Both the position numbers and the translations under genes were made by a program. A stretch of 64,000 nucleotides of DNA, from contig JAFS01000001.1 in the NCBI GenBank assembly GCA_000526255.1, forward strand, positions 620,001 to 684,000, in the 5' to 3' direction. The notes below the pieces were generated by a model. That model ran no database searches. It had not been told where the DNA came from and was given only the letters and a program-made list of their open reading frames with translations. The stretch comes from Verrucomicrobia bacterium LP2A (GTDB taxonomy: Bacteria; Verrucomicrobiota; Verrucomicrobiia; Methylacidiphilales; Methylacidiphilaceae). The number at the start of each line of letters is the position of its first letter. The first letter of the stretch is position 1. Shown here in pieces: positions 18,614 through 27,520 of the stretch.

Positions 18614-19303
18614 ATGGAAACATCACAAACGCGGACGAGCGACGAGAAGAAGCACGAGAGCGCCCCGCAGAATCAACCCAGCGTGGCGCCGCCGCCCGCC
18701 GCTCCCCCGGCGTCGGAGCGGCCCGCGCCGCGGGGAAGGCGCCGCCCGCGTCGCGGCGGCCCGGATGGACAGCGCCGGGAATCGGTCGCCGGGGAACTCA
18801 TGGATCGTGTCGTCTATGTGAACCGGTGCGCTAAGGTGGTCAAAGGAGGGCGGCGCTATAGCTTCGGGGCGCTGGTCGTCGTGGGAGACCGGCTAGGAAA
18901 GGTCGGTGTCGGCTTCGGCAAGGCGAATGAAGTCGCCGACGCGGTCAAGAAGGCGACCGAGAACGCGCGCAAGCGGATGGATCCCGTCGTCTTGCGGGGA
19001 CAGACCATTCCCCACGAGGCGATCGGGGAGTTCGACGGCGGTAGGGTGCTGATCAAGCCAGCCTCACCGGGAACGGGTGTGATTGCCGGGCTGACGGTAC
19101 GTGCGGTTCTCGAAGCAGCCGGAGTGAGGGATGTCTTGACGAAGTCTTTCGGCTCGAGCAATCCGTACAACGTTGCCAAGGCGACCCTGTTCGCGCTACG
19201 GCAGCTCCGTTCGCCCGACGAAGTTCTCCACTTGCGCGGGAAGCAGATCTCCAGGAATGACCGGGAAAGAGCTCAGGAACAGGCTTTGGAAGCCAAAGCG
19301 TAG
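18614..19303 (+). CDS. rpsE: 30S ribosomal protein S5 with proline-rich N-terminal extension
   Basis: Fidelity protein at the mRNA entry site. The core starts near residue 62 ([23 protein letters not shown]) with the [12 protein letters not shown] and [11 protein letters not shown] blocks and is of normal length. It is preceded by about 60 residues rich in proline, alanine and arginine ([20 protein letters not shown]), giving 229 residues in total against about 165 in E. coli. The next gene, rplO, starts eight bases later, so rpmD (L30) is missing from its usual place. Confidence 0.95.
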   Translation: METSQTRTSDEKKHESAPQNQPSVAPPPAAPPASERPAPRGRRRPRRGGPDGQRRESVAGELMDRVVYVNRCAKVVKGGRRYSFGALVVVGDRLGKVGVGFGKANEVADAVKKATENARKRMDPVVLRGQTIPHEAIGEFDGGRVLIKPASPGTGVIAGLTVRAVLEAAGVRDVLTKSFGSSNPYNVAKATLFALRQLRSPDEVLHLRGKQISRNDRERAQEQALEAKA

Positions 19304-19311
19304 GAGTCAGA

Positions 19312-19755
19312 ATGAGATTGCACAATTTACACCCGAGGCCTGGCGCGCGCCACAGAAGGAAGAGGCTCGGCTGCGGTGAGAGCTCAGGTCACGGAAAGAC
19401 GAGCGGCAAGGGCAACAAGGGCCAGAAGGCCCGGTCCGGGGGAAGCATCCGGATCGGATTCGAAGGGGGGCAGATGCCTCTCATTCGGCGGGTGCCCCGC
19501 AGAGGCTTCAACAACGCCGCCTTCTCCACGGACTACGCCCCGGTCAATCTCCGGGACCTCGACAAGATCCCGGGAGATCGCGTCGACGAGCAGGCCCTCC
19601 GTGCGGCGGGAATCGTCAAGGGCCGTTGGGCGGGCGTCAAGCTGCTGGCTGACGGCCAGATCGCCCGATCCGTCACCCTTGTCGTCCACGCCGTCAGCGC
19701 TGCCGCGCGGGCAAAAGTGGAAGCGGCGGGAGGAAAGATCGAAATCCTTTCCTAA
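19312..19755 (+). CDS. rplO: 50S ribosomal protein L15
   Basis: Late-assembly large-subunit protein. The RLHNLHPRPGARHRRKRLG start, GKTSGKGNKGQKARSGG basic loop and FEGGQMPLIRRVPRRGFNN block identify it; 147 residues. It is followed by a 114-base spacer before secY. Confidence 0.96.
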   Translation: MRLHNLHPRPGARHRRKRLGCGESSGHGKTSGKGNKGQKARSGGSIRIGFEGGQMPLIRRVPRRGFNNAAFSTDYAPVNLRDLDKIPGDRVDEQALRAAGIVKGRWAGVKLLADGQIARSVTLVVHAVSAAARAKVEAAGGKIEILS

Positions 19756-19869
19756 GCTGCTTTCGCAGCGGGAGAGTGGGGGAGGCGACCTTCGGTCGGG
19801 AGAAGCTTCGACCCAGACATCGCCGGAGGAGTAGACGCGTCAGACGAGCTTGCGAAAGAGAAGAACACG

Positions 19870-21366
19870 ATGGTTTCTGCGTTTGCTAATTGCTTCAAGA
19901 TCCCCGAACTGCGCCAGAGAATTCTGTTCACGCTTGCGGTGATCGTCGTCGTCCGCCTGGGCTCGGCCGTGCCCTGTCCTGGCGTGAATCCCAACGTGCT
20001 GAGCGAATACTTTCGCACGGTTATCGACCAGCAGGCGGAAGGCTCGGTGGTCGGGATGCTCAATCTCTTCAGCGGTGGGGCGCTTGAGAACTGCGCTCTC
20101 TTCTCGCTGAGCGTCATGCCCTACATCAGCGCGAGCATCATGATCCAGTTGCTGACGACCGTCATCCCCAGCCTCGGCAAGCTGGCCCGGGAGGAGGGGG
20201 GAAGGGAGAAGCTGACGCAATATGCCCGGGTGCTGACGGGGCTGCTCTGCGTCTTCCAGGGCTATCTGCTCGCGGTCGGCTTTGAAAATCCCGAAAGCAT
20301 CCCGCTCCTTCACGGGATCACCTCGGTGATCGAGCGGCTGGGCGTCCCTCTTGTGCCCGATCCGGGCTGGGCCTTTCGGCTGGTCACTGTGCTCAGCTTG
20401 ACGACAGGAACGATGCTGCTGATGTGGCTCGGAGAACAGATCACGGACAAGGGGATCGGCAACGGAGTTTCTCTGATCATTACGATCGGCATCCTGGCGC
20501 GCCTACCCGCCGCCCTTTTACAGGCATGGTCGAAGCTTGCCTCCCCTTCGAGCCTTTCGGCATCCAGCCCTCTGCTCGTCGCGCTCCTTCTCGTTTTCCT
20601 CTTCGGGGTCGTCGCAGCTACCGTTGCTATGACCCAGGGGGTGCGCAAGATCGTCGTCCACTACGCGAAGCAGGTACGTGGCAATAAGGTCTATGGAGGC
20701 CAGAGCACGTTCTTGCCGCTCAAGGTCAATTACGCGGGGGTGATGCCGCTCATCTTCGCCCAGGCGCTACTCCTCTTCCCCTCAACGATCATCGGCTTCC
20801 TCTTCCCGAACTCGCCGACCGCCGCTCGGTTCGCGACCTCTCTCTCCGCCGGAGGGCTCTACTACGGCATCACCGTGCTGCTGGTCTTCTTCTTCTCCTA
20901 TTTCTGGGTGGCGACTCAGTTCAACCCGGTACAGATCGCCGATGACCTGAAGAAGCACGGGGGTTTCCTCCCCGGGATCCGTCCCGGGCAGCCTACGGCC
21001 GAGTTCCTCGACTTCGCGATGACCCGTCTCACACTCGCGGGAGCGGCTTTCCTTTCGGGACTGGCGGTCCTCCCGATGCTCGTGCAGAGCCTGCTGGGGA
21101 TCCCGGCCATCACCGCGCAGTTTTTCGGCGGGACGAGCCTTCTGATCGTCGTCGGGGTCATGCTCGACACGATGCGGCAGACCGAGACCCACCTGCTCCA
21201 GCGCCGCTACGACGGCTTCCTGAAGCGGGGAAAGATCCGGGGGCGTTCTGCCTTCGGTCCCGCCGGCCGAACGGGCCCGGTCCAAGAGGGAACCTTGGTC
21301 TGGCTCTACGCCTTGATCGGTCTCCTGGTGATCGCCGGGGTGACGATCTCCCTGGCCAAGCACTAA
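19870..21366 (+). CDS. secY: Protein translocase subunit SecY
   Basis: Core channel of the Sec translocon in the inner membrane, with ten predicted membrane helices. CFKIPELRQRILFTLAVIVV starts helix 1; GVNPNVLSEYF, the plug-region, MPYISASIMIQLL and the cytoplasmic loop with VHYAKQVRGNKVYGGQSTFLPLKVN are standard. 498 residues is somewhat longer than E. coli SecY, with a longer fourth loop. Its stop overlaps the convergent lipA stop, so no adk, map, infA or rpmJ follow. Confidence 0.97.
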   Translation: MVSAFANCFKIPELRQRILFTLAVIVVVRLGSAVPCPGVNPNVLSEYFRTVIDQQAEGSVVGMLNLFSGGALENCALFSLSVMPYISASIMIQLLTTVIPSLGKLAREEGGREKLTQYARVLTGLLCVFQGYLLAVGFENPESIPLLHGITSVIERLGVPLVPDPGWAFRLVTVLSLTTGTMLLMWLGEQITDKGIGNGVSLIITIGILARLPAALLQAWSKLASPSSLSASSPLLVALLLVFLFGVVAATVAMTQGVRKIVVHYAKQVRGNKVYGGQSTFLPLKVNYAGVMPLIFAQALLLFPSTIIGFLFPNSPTAARFATSLSAGGLYYGITVLLVFFFSYFWVATQFNPVQIADDLKKHGGFLPGIRPGQPTAEFLDFAMTRLTLAGAAFLSGLAVLPMLVQSLLGIPAITAQFFGGTSLLIVVGVMLDTMRQTETHLLQRRYDGFLKRGKIRGRSAFGPAGRTGPVQEGTLVWLYALIGLLVIAGVTISLAKH

Positions 21367-22286
21367 CGGAGCGACGGAGCGGATCGGCGAAAGCTGCGAA
21401 ACGTTTGCGGCTTTCCCATCACCTGCTCCTCGGCGTGGTAGGAGCTCCGGACGAGCGGTCCCGATTCGACGAAGCGGAAGCCGAGGGCGAGAGCGAATTC
21501 TTTCCAGGAGGCGAACTCCTCCGGTGTCACCCAGCGATCGATCGGCAGGTGATGGACTGAGGGACGCAGGTATTGGCCGAGGGTGAGGATGTCGACGCCG
21601 ACGGCGGCGAGATCGCGCAAGGTCGAAGCAATCTCCTCCTCCCGCTCGCCGATGCCGAGCATCAAGCCGGTCTTCGTCGCGAAGCCTTCCTGCTTCGCTG
21701 TGCGCAGCAGCTCCACGGAGCGTTCGTAGCGGGCCTGCGGCCGGACCATCCGTTGCAGTCGGGGAACCGTTTCGATGTTGTGATTGAGGATGTCGGGTGC
21801 GGCTGCGAGGACCCGGAGGAGATCCTCCTTCTTTCCGCGAAAGTCGGGAATCAGGACTTCGATGCGCGTGGAAGGATTGCGTTCCCGTACTGCCTGAATC
21901 GTCGCTGCCCAGACCGCCGATCCGCCGTCCGGGAGCTCATCGCGCGCCACCGAGGTCAGCACCGCGTGGCGCAGTCCCATCGCGGCGACCGCCTCTGCGG
22001 CTCGGCGGGGCTCGTCCCAGTCGAGCTCTTCCGGGCGTCCGGTCTGCACCGCGCAAAACCGGCAGCTGCGCGTGCAAATCTCTCCCAGAATCATGAGCGT
22101 GGCGGTGCCTCTCGACCAGCACTCGCCCAGATTGGGGCAATGGGCACTTTCGCAGACAGTGTGGAGCCGCTTTTCGGCAACGAGCTCTCGAACGACCTGA
22201 TATTGAGCGCCGGAAGGGATTTTCGCCCGGAGCCACGGCGGCTTCCGGTCGGTCGGCCAGGTCCGGGGGGCGGGGAGGCACTCCAT
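21363..22286 (-). CDS. lipA: Lipoyl synthase
   Basis: Radical SAM enzyme that inserts two sulfur atoms into octanoyl groups on lipoyl domains. The auxiliary cluster motif CESAHCPNLGEC and the radical SAM motif CTRSCRFC are complete, and the C-terminal GPLVRSSYHAEE contains the serine that ligates the auxiliary cluster. 307 residues, normal. It converges on secY with a four-base overlap and starts 64 bases from the divergent CoaB-like gene. Confidence 0.96.
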   Translation of the reverse strand: MECLPAPRTWPTDRKPPWLRAKIPSGAQYQVVRELVAEKRLHTVCESAHCPNLGECWSRGTATLMILGEICTRSCRFCAVQTGRPEELDWDEPRRAAEAVAAMGLRHAVLTSVARDELPDGGSAVWAATIQAVRERNPSTRIEVLIPDFRGKKEDLLRVLAAAPDILNHNIETVPRLQRMVRPQARYERSVELLRTAKQEGFATKTGLMLGIGEREEEIASTLRDLAAVGVDILTLGQYLRPSVHHLPIDRWVTPEEFASWKEFALALGFRFVESGPLVRSSYHAEEQVMGKPQTFRSFRRSAPSLR

Positions 22287-22350
22287 CTCTCCCTAGATGA
22301 AGGAGAATTGCCCTTGGCGCAAGCCCACATTCCTCGCATAGGATCAGTTC

Positions 22351-23019
22351 ATGCGGATCGTCGTCACCTGCGGCCCTTCCGCGGAACCCGTGGACCAGGT
22401 CCGGTGCCTGACGAATCTTTCGACGGGTTCCCTCGGGCTCTTTCTCTCTTCGGCCTTTGCCCGCGCAGGCCATGAGGTGCGCTGCTTCCGTGGATTGCGA
22501 GCGACGGCCCAGCAGAAGAGCACCGCATCTTTTTCGATCGTTCCGTTCACCACCACGGATGATCTGGCCCGGGAGCTGCTGGCGCTCGGGCAGGAGCAGT
22601 CGGTCGACGCGCTCTTTCACGCCGCCGCCTTGTCGGACTTTCGCGTTGGCTCCATCGAGGATGAAGCGGGGCGGACCGTCTCCGCCGGCAAGCTCGCGAG
22701 CGATAGGCCCTACCGGCTCATCCTCGTTCCCGCGCCGAAGCTGCTGCTCCGATTCCGCGCACTCTTTCCCCGCACCTTCCTGGCGGGCTGGAAATTTGAG
22801 GTGGACGGCGACCGCGCCGCCGCAGTCGCCCGCGGGGAGCAGCAGATCCTTGCAGCACAAAGCGACCTTTGCGTGGTCAACGGTCCGGCCTATGGGAAGG
22901 GTTTTGGTCTTCTGCTGCAGGGGGGAAGCTTGCTTCCGGTCGCCGACCGGGAAAGCCTGGCGGAGCTGCTTCTGGAGCAGCTTGGCCGCTGGGAGAAGGT
23001 GCGGCGGCTACAAGAGTGA
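22351..23019 (+). CDS. Stand-alone phosphopantothenoylcysteine synthetase (CoaB)-like flavoprotein
   Basis: The 222-residue protein matches the DNA/pantothenate metabolism flavoprotein domain: VVTCGPSAEPVDQVRCLTNLSTGSLG at the N-terminus (quoted here in part: TCGPSAEPVD and TNLSTGSLG), AALSDFRV in the middle, the GWKFEVD strand and the VVNGP motif near the end. In CoA biosynthesis CoaB joins cysteine to 4'-phosphopantothenate, usually fused behind CoaC. Here there is no CoaC domain, and the motif KISS-like segment is changed, so it may be a divergent relative rather than the main CoaB. Confidence 0.75.
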   Translation: MRIVVTCGPSAEPVDQVRCLTNLSTGSLGLFLSSAFARAGHEVRCFRGLRATAQQKSTASFSIVPFTTTDDLARELLALGQEQSVDALFHAAALSDFRVGSIEDEAGRTVSAGKLASDRPYRLILVPAPKLLLRFRALFPRTFLAGWKFEVDGDRAAAVARGEQQILAAQSDLCVVNGPAYGKGFGLLLQGGSLLPVADRESLAELLLEQLGRWEKVRRLQE

Positions 23020-23025
23020 CGCCTT

Positions 23026-24486
23026 TCAGGCGAGAGCCACCGCGGCGCTCTGCCGCCGCTCCTTGAGGATCGCGGTCAAGGTACCGATGCCGACGAAGCC
23101 GAAGCCGAAAAGGTGAAGAAGGCAGCCCGGCAGCGCGAACCACCACCCGTGGCGGATCGCGACCGCGAGCGCCCAGAGAAACGCGGCGGCGACTGAAGTT
23201 TCAATGAGCGGCAATCCCCAGCCCTGCCGCGCCAGATAGAGAAGCCCAAGCGATCCGACGCCGGCATCCCCCCGCTTCGGCGTGCGGACGAAGCCGCTGG
23301 GGACGTTGAGCGCCCCCTCGATCACCGAGCGGGTGTTGGCAAAGCTCATTCCGAGCGAAAGGGCCAGGGAAACCGGCAGCAGCAGCCAACTGCTCCGGTC
23401 GAGCTTGCCCTTGTGCAGGCGCTGGACGGCCAGGAGATAGAAGAGAAAGGAGACGGAAAGCCCTGTAAAAAAGCAGGAGACCACCGGCTGCAGGGTGGAG
23501 GCGGGGCAGGGAGCGAGGAGAACCGCTAGATTGAGAAGCGCCAACGCCGCCACCAGCGGATGGATCGTATGGGCGAGGAGGTGGAAGCCGCCTTCTACCT
23601 TGTGGCGCCAGGGGAAGGCCCCGCAGAAAAGCGCGGGAAGATGACGCCGGGCGGTCTGGATGGCCCCTTTGGCCCAACGATGCTGTTGGGTCCGGAACGC
23701 GGTGATGGGAGCGGGAAGCTCGCTCGGTACGACGATTTCGGGAGCGTAGACAAACCGCCAGCCGCGGAACTGCGCCCGATAGCTGAGATCGAGATCCTCT
23801 GTGAGCGTCTCCCCGTCCCATCCCCCCGCATCCTCGATGCAGGATTTTCGCCAAAGGCCCGCGGTTCCGTTGAAGTTGAAGAAGAGGCCTCCTTTCGAGC
23901 GCACCGCCTGCTCCAGGAGAAAATGGCCGTCGAGAAAGAGGGCCTCGCAGCGGGTGAGGAGATTTTCCTCTCGATTGAGAAAACCCCAGCGGGCCTGCAC
24001 CATTCCTACGCGAGGGTCGGAAAAATAGGGGACCGCCTTCTGGAGGAAGTCGGCGGGCGGGACGAAATCGGCGTCGAGGATCGCGATGAGCTCTCCTCGG
24101 GACCGTTTCAGGCCGTACTGGAGCGCCCCGGCCTTGAACCCGGCGCGCGTCGGACGGCGGATATGCTCGATCGAGACTCCCGACCGGAGGAGCTCCTCGA
24201 CGATGCGTCGGACCTCCAGGCTTGTGGTGTCGGTCGAATCGTCGAGCACCTGAATCTCGAATCGATCCTGTGGATAATCGAGGGCGGCGACCGATCGGAG
24301 AAGCCGTTCGACGACGAAGCGCTCGTTATAGATCGGAAGCTGCACCGTGACCTTGGGGGGATTTGCCCCCGTTGATCGAGGGGAGGGGTCGTCTCGAAGA
24401 CGATGGAGGCGGATGAGAAGCGAGAGGCGGTGCGCCGCGTGGGGCGCCAAGGCGAGGGCAAGAATCAACAAGATGACCCAAATCAT
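23026..24486 (-). CDS. Membrane glycosyltransferase family 2 (cellulose synthase/CslA-like)
   Basis: A processive-type GT2 of 486 residues. An N-terminal helix (residues 2-20) is followed by the catalytic domain with VTVQLPIYNE, LDDSTD, the DxD motif in AILDADFVPP, the acceptor-side TEDLDLSYR, and QQHRWAKG (the QxxRW motif). Three or more helices follow in the C-terminal 150 residues. This fits synthesis and export of a beta-linked polysaccharide such as glucan or mannan across the inner membrane. The ATG at 24486 has GAGGAGCG just upstream; the frame stays open far beyond it but codes for nothing recognisable. Confidence 0.88.
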   Translation of the reverse strand: MIWVILLILALALAPHAAHRLSLLIRLHRLRDDPSPRSTGANPPKVTVQLPIYNERFVVERLLRSVAALDYPQDRFEIQVLDDSTDTTSLEVRRIVEELLRSGVSIEHIRRPTRAGFKAGALQYGLKRSRGELIAILDADFVPPADFLQKAVPYFSDPRVGMVQARWGFLNREENLLTRCEALFLDGHFLLEQAVRSKGGLFFNFNGTAGLWRKSCIEDAGGWDGETLTEDLDLSYRAQFRGWRFVYAPEIVVPSELPAPITAFRTQQHRWAKGAIQTARRHLPALFCGAFPWRHKVEGGFHLLAHTIHPLVAALALLNLAVLLAPCPASTLQPVVSCFFTGLSVSFLFYLLAVQRLHKGKLDRSSWLLLPVSLALSLGMSFANTRSVIEGALNVPSGFVRTPKRGDAGVGSLGLLYLARQGWGLPLIETSVAAAFLWALAVAIRHGWWFALPGCLLHLFGFGFVGIGTLTAILKERRQSAAVALA

Positions 24487-24772
24487 ACGCTCCTCGCCGC
24501 GCTTCCGGTGCCAGAAGTCCCGCTTACCGCCGCCTGCCGATGCTCGGGGTCGGAACGCCCCGGTCGCGCCGGGCCGCTCCCGGCGGCGGGAAGGCGCCGA
24601 ATCATTTCCGATCGAACTCTGTGGATCAAGAGAAACCTTCCTCCCCCAAGGAGCGCATCTTTCCGCCGCCGAAAGCCGGTCGGCAGCAAAATGGAGTTGC
24701 GGCCTCCTCTCCCCCTGGTTCATAGAGCAGCGTGGGTCTGGACGTGAAGCGGATTCCACAGGGTTTCTCTCC

Positions 24773-26449
24773 ATGCAACTCGGTCTCGCCCTCATTGACC
24801 TCGCTGGTCTGGCCGCCCTGCTGCTCTGGGGGGTGCGGATGGTGCGCACGGGCCTGCAGCGCGCGTTCGGACCGCGGCTGCGCCTTCTCATGGGGAGCGC
24901 GCTCGGGAGCCGCTGGAGCTCGTTTTTAGCTGGAATCTTGATCACGGCCCTCCTGCAGAGCAGTACGGCCACCGCCCTCATGGCGACCGGCTTTGTCGCC
25001 AAGAAGATGGTCGGCCTGGTTCCTGCTCTGGCGGTCATGCTGGGGGCCAACGTGGGAACCACCCTGATCGTGCAGATTCTCTCCTTTCCCGTCTTCGCGG
25101 CCGCGCCCGCCGCGATCCTGGCGGGCTATCTCCTCTTCGGCTCGCGCAATACGACCGCGCACGACCTGGGCCGGGTCTTCATCGGGATCGGCCTGATCCT
25201 CTCCGCTCTCCATCAGATGGTCCGCCTCGCCGACTCCTATGCCGATTCCCAGGCCCTGAAAGCGTTCCTTGAGACCGTCTCCCGGCAGCCGCTGATCGAA
25301 GCGCTCTGCGCGGCCGCGTTCGCATGGGCAGCCCACTCGAGCGCGGCGGCCATTCTCCTGGCGGCGTCCTTTGCGGCAAAGGGGGTGGTATCGCTTCCCG
25401 CGGCACTCGCCCTGACCCTCGGCGCCAATCTGGGCGCGGCGATCAACCCGATCTTCGAAAGCACGACTGGGAGCGACCCGGCCTTTCGTCGGCTGCCGAT
25501 GGGGAACCTCCTCAACCGGCTGGTCGGCTTCGCGGCCGGCCTCTTCCTCCTGCCGCTCGCCGCCGCCCGGTTGGAATCCTGGGAGCCCAACCCGGCGCGG
25601 GCGGTCGCCGATTTCCATACCTTTCTCAACCTGGCGCTTGCGCTCCTTTTCTTTCCGTGGCTTTCCGCTTATGGCCGCTGGTTGACCGCCTGGCTCCCGG
25701 ATCGGAAAGAGAAGGAGGTTCTCGGTCAGCCGCTCTACTTGGATCCGGCCATCCTGGGAACCCCGACCGTCGCCTTGGGAAGTGCTGCCCGAGAGGCGCT
25801 CCGCCTGACCGATCTCCTCAAGGGGATGCTCGAAAAGTTTCGGGAGATCTTTGTCCGGGGAGACCGCTTGAAGCTGACTCCCATCAAGCGCGCGGGAGAG
25901 GCCGTCGATAAGATCCATCAGGCGATACGGAGTTATCTGAGCACCTTGGATCGCGACATCATGAGCGAGTCGGAGCGGAGGAAGCTCGAGGACATTCTCT
26001 CCTTTTCGGCTAGCCTGGAGCAGGCGGCCGGAGTCGCCGAGAAGGAGCTGCTGGCCCTCGCCACCGAACGGATCGAGAAGAACCTCGTCCTCCCTCCGGT
26101 CGCCCAGGCTGAGCTCTCCTCGATCCTCGACCGCATTCTCGCCAATCTGCAGGGGGCCTCCTCGCTCTTCCTGACACCGGATCTGCGCGTTGCCCGGACG
26201 CTCGTCGAGGAGAAGGATGCCTTCCGCGGCCTGGAAGCCATGGCTTCCGCTGCTCACTTCGAAAGGATGCGGGCCAATCCCGCGGATCAGGATCCTGCGG
26301 CCGCCCTCCAAGTGAAGGTCGTGAGGCAGCTCAAGCGGATCAATGGCCTGGTGGTGGCGTCGGCGGCCTATCCGATTCTCGAACGGGAAGGAGAGCTTTT
26401 GCCGAGCCGGCTCCGTTCGGCGAATGCGGACGAAGCGGCGAAGGGATAG
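24773..26449 (+). CDS. Na/Pi cotransporter family protein with PhoU-like tail
   Basis: The 558-residue protein carries two Na_Pi_cotrans repeats in its membrane half (residues about 5-310). The first has the classic LLQSSTATALMATGF motif and LGANVGTTL; the second has AHSSAAAILLAASF and LGANLGAAINP, with the glutamine of QSS replaced by histidine. A cytoplasmic helical region from about 340 on resembles PhoU. Related proteins take up phosphate with sodium or work with PhoU in phosphate signalling. It is the first of three co-directed genes with purU and pgm, though spacing of 100 bases makes an operon uncertain. Confidence 0.88.
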   Translation: MQLGLALIDLAGLAALLLWGVRMVRTGLQRAFGPRLRLLMGSALGSRWSSFLAGILITALLQSSTATALMATGFVAKKMVGLVPALAVMLGANVGTTLIVQILSFPVFAAAPAAILAGYLLFGSRNTTAHDLGRVFIGIGLILSALHQMVRLADSYADSQALKAFLETVSRQPLIEALCAAAFAWAAHSSAAAILLAASFAAKGVVSLPAALALTLGANLGAAINPIFESTTGSDPAFRRLPMGNLLNRLVGFAAGLFLLPLAAARLESWEPNPARAVADFHTFLNLALALLFFPWLSAYGRWLTAWLPDRKEKEVLGQPLYLDPAILGTPTVALGSAAREALRLTDLLKGMLEKFREIFVRGDRLKLTPIKRAGEAVDKIHQAIRSYLSTLDRDIMSESERRKLEDILSFSASLEQAAGVAEKELLALATERIEKNLVLPPVAQAELSSILDRILANLQGASSLFLTPDLRVARTLVEEKDAFRGLEAMASAAHFERMRANPADQDPAAALQVKVVRQLKRINGLVVASAAYPILEREGELLPSRLRSANADEAAKG

Positions 26450-26557
26450 AAGCCGGAGAAGAGGAAATTTTGCTTTGCCGCCGCGACGCGGTTCCCGCAC
26501 AAAAGGAGAGGGGACCGGAGTCCCCTCTTGCGTCAGCCCGAGAAGAAAGCGCCAGCG

Positions 26558-27412
26558 ATGTCGAAAAGTGCGGTACTCTTGATTGCCTGTCCGGACCAAA
26601 AGGGTCTGGTTTCCACGATCGCCAACTTCCTTTTCGAGCATGGCGGCAACATTCTTCACGCCGACCAGCACCAGGATGCTGAGCTCGGCCTCTTTCTCAT
26701 GCGCGTCGAATGGGATCTCGATGGGTTTGCTCTCGATCTCTCGGAGCTCCCCGCGCGTTTTGGCCCCATCGCCCGGCGCCTCGGGATGGAGTGGCGCCTC
26801 GCCTCATCCTCCCAGCGACTCCGGATCGCGCTCTTCGTCTCGCGCCAGACCCACTGCCTGGTCGACCTGCTCTACCGTTATCGGGCGGGCGAGCTCGCCT
26901 GCGAGATTCCCCTGGTCGTGAGCAACCATTCCGAAGGCCGCTGGATCACCGCCGGCTGCGACATTCCCTACCATCTGGTCGAGCTTCCGCCCGGAGGCAA
27001 GGAAGAAGCCGAGTCCCGCCAGCTTGCGCTTCTGGAGGAACATCGCATCGATCTGGTGGTGCTCGCCCGCTACATGCAGATCCTCTCTCCGACCATGGTG
27101 GCTCGCTTCCCCAACCGGATCATCAATATTCACCACTCCTTCCTTCCCGCGTTCTCGGGTGCCAAACCCTATCACCAGGCTTATGAACGGGGAGTGAAGC
27201 TGATCGGGGCTACGAGCCATTACGTCACCGCAATCCTCGATGACGGTCCGATCATCGAGCAGGATGTCGTTCGCGTCTCGCACCGAGATGAGGTTCCGGA
27301 CCTGGTTCGGAAGGGACAGGATCTTGAGAAAGTCGTACTCTCCCGCGCGGTCCGTTGGCACGTGGAGAACCGCATCCTGGTCTATGGCCGGAAGACGGTC
27401 GTCTTTTCGTAG
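26558..27412 (+). CDS. purU: Formyltetrahydrofolate deformylase
   Basis: PurU hydrolyses 10-formyl-THF to formate and THF, balancing the C1 pool. An ACT domain (residues about 3-85, LLIACPDQKGLVSTIANFLF) is followed by the formyltransferase domain with the catalytic set NIHHSFLPAF, GATSHYVT and DDGPIIEQD. 284 residues, normal. The ATG at 26558 is preferred over an upstream TTG because homology begins at MSKSAVLLIACPD. Confidence 0.95.
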   Translation: MSKSAVLLIACPDQKGLVSTIANFLFEHGGNILHADQHQDAELGLFLMRVEWDLDGFALDLSELPARFGPIARRLGMEWRLASSSQRLRIALFVSRQTHCLVDLLYRYRAGELACEIPLVVSNHSEGRWITAGCDIPYHLVELPPGGKEEAESRQLALLEEHRIDLVVLARYMQILSPTMVARFPNRIINIHHSFLPAFSGAKPYHQAYERGVKLIGATSHYVTAILDDGPIIEQDVVRVSHRDEVPDLVRKGQDLEKVVLSRAVRWHVENRILVYGRKTVVFS

Positions 27413-27520
27413 TCTTTCGGGCCGGACCATCCGCCTTGACCGAAGGCCAGCGAGAAGATAGACAGAAGCAGAGCCTCGTTTCCTCGAAGAGGCCCAATCC
27501 CCGGACGAAAGGAGAGTCTC

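Noticed and set aside
23026-25062. Longer version of the GT2 glycosyltransferase starting at 25062
   Set aside because: The extra 190 residues have no family features and run antisense through the neighbouring transporter gene; the ATG at 24486 has a ribosome binding site.
24926-26671. Long minus-strand frame opposite the Na/Pi transporter
   Set aside because: Antisense to a clearly identified membrane protein; composition is that of a shadow frame.
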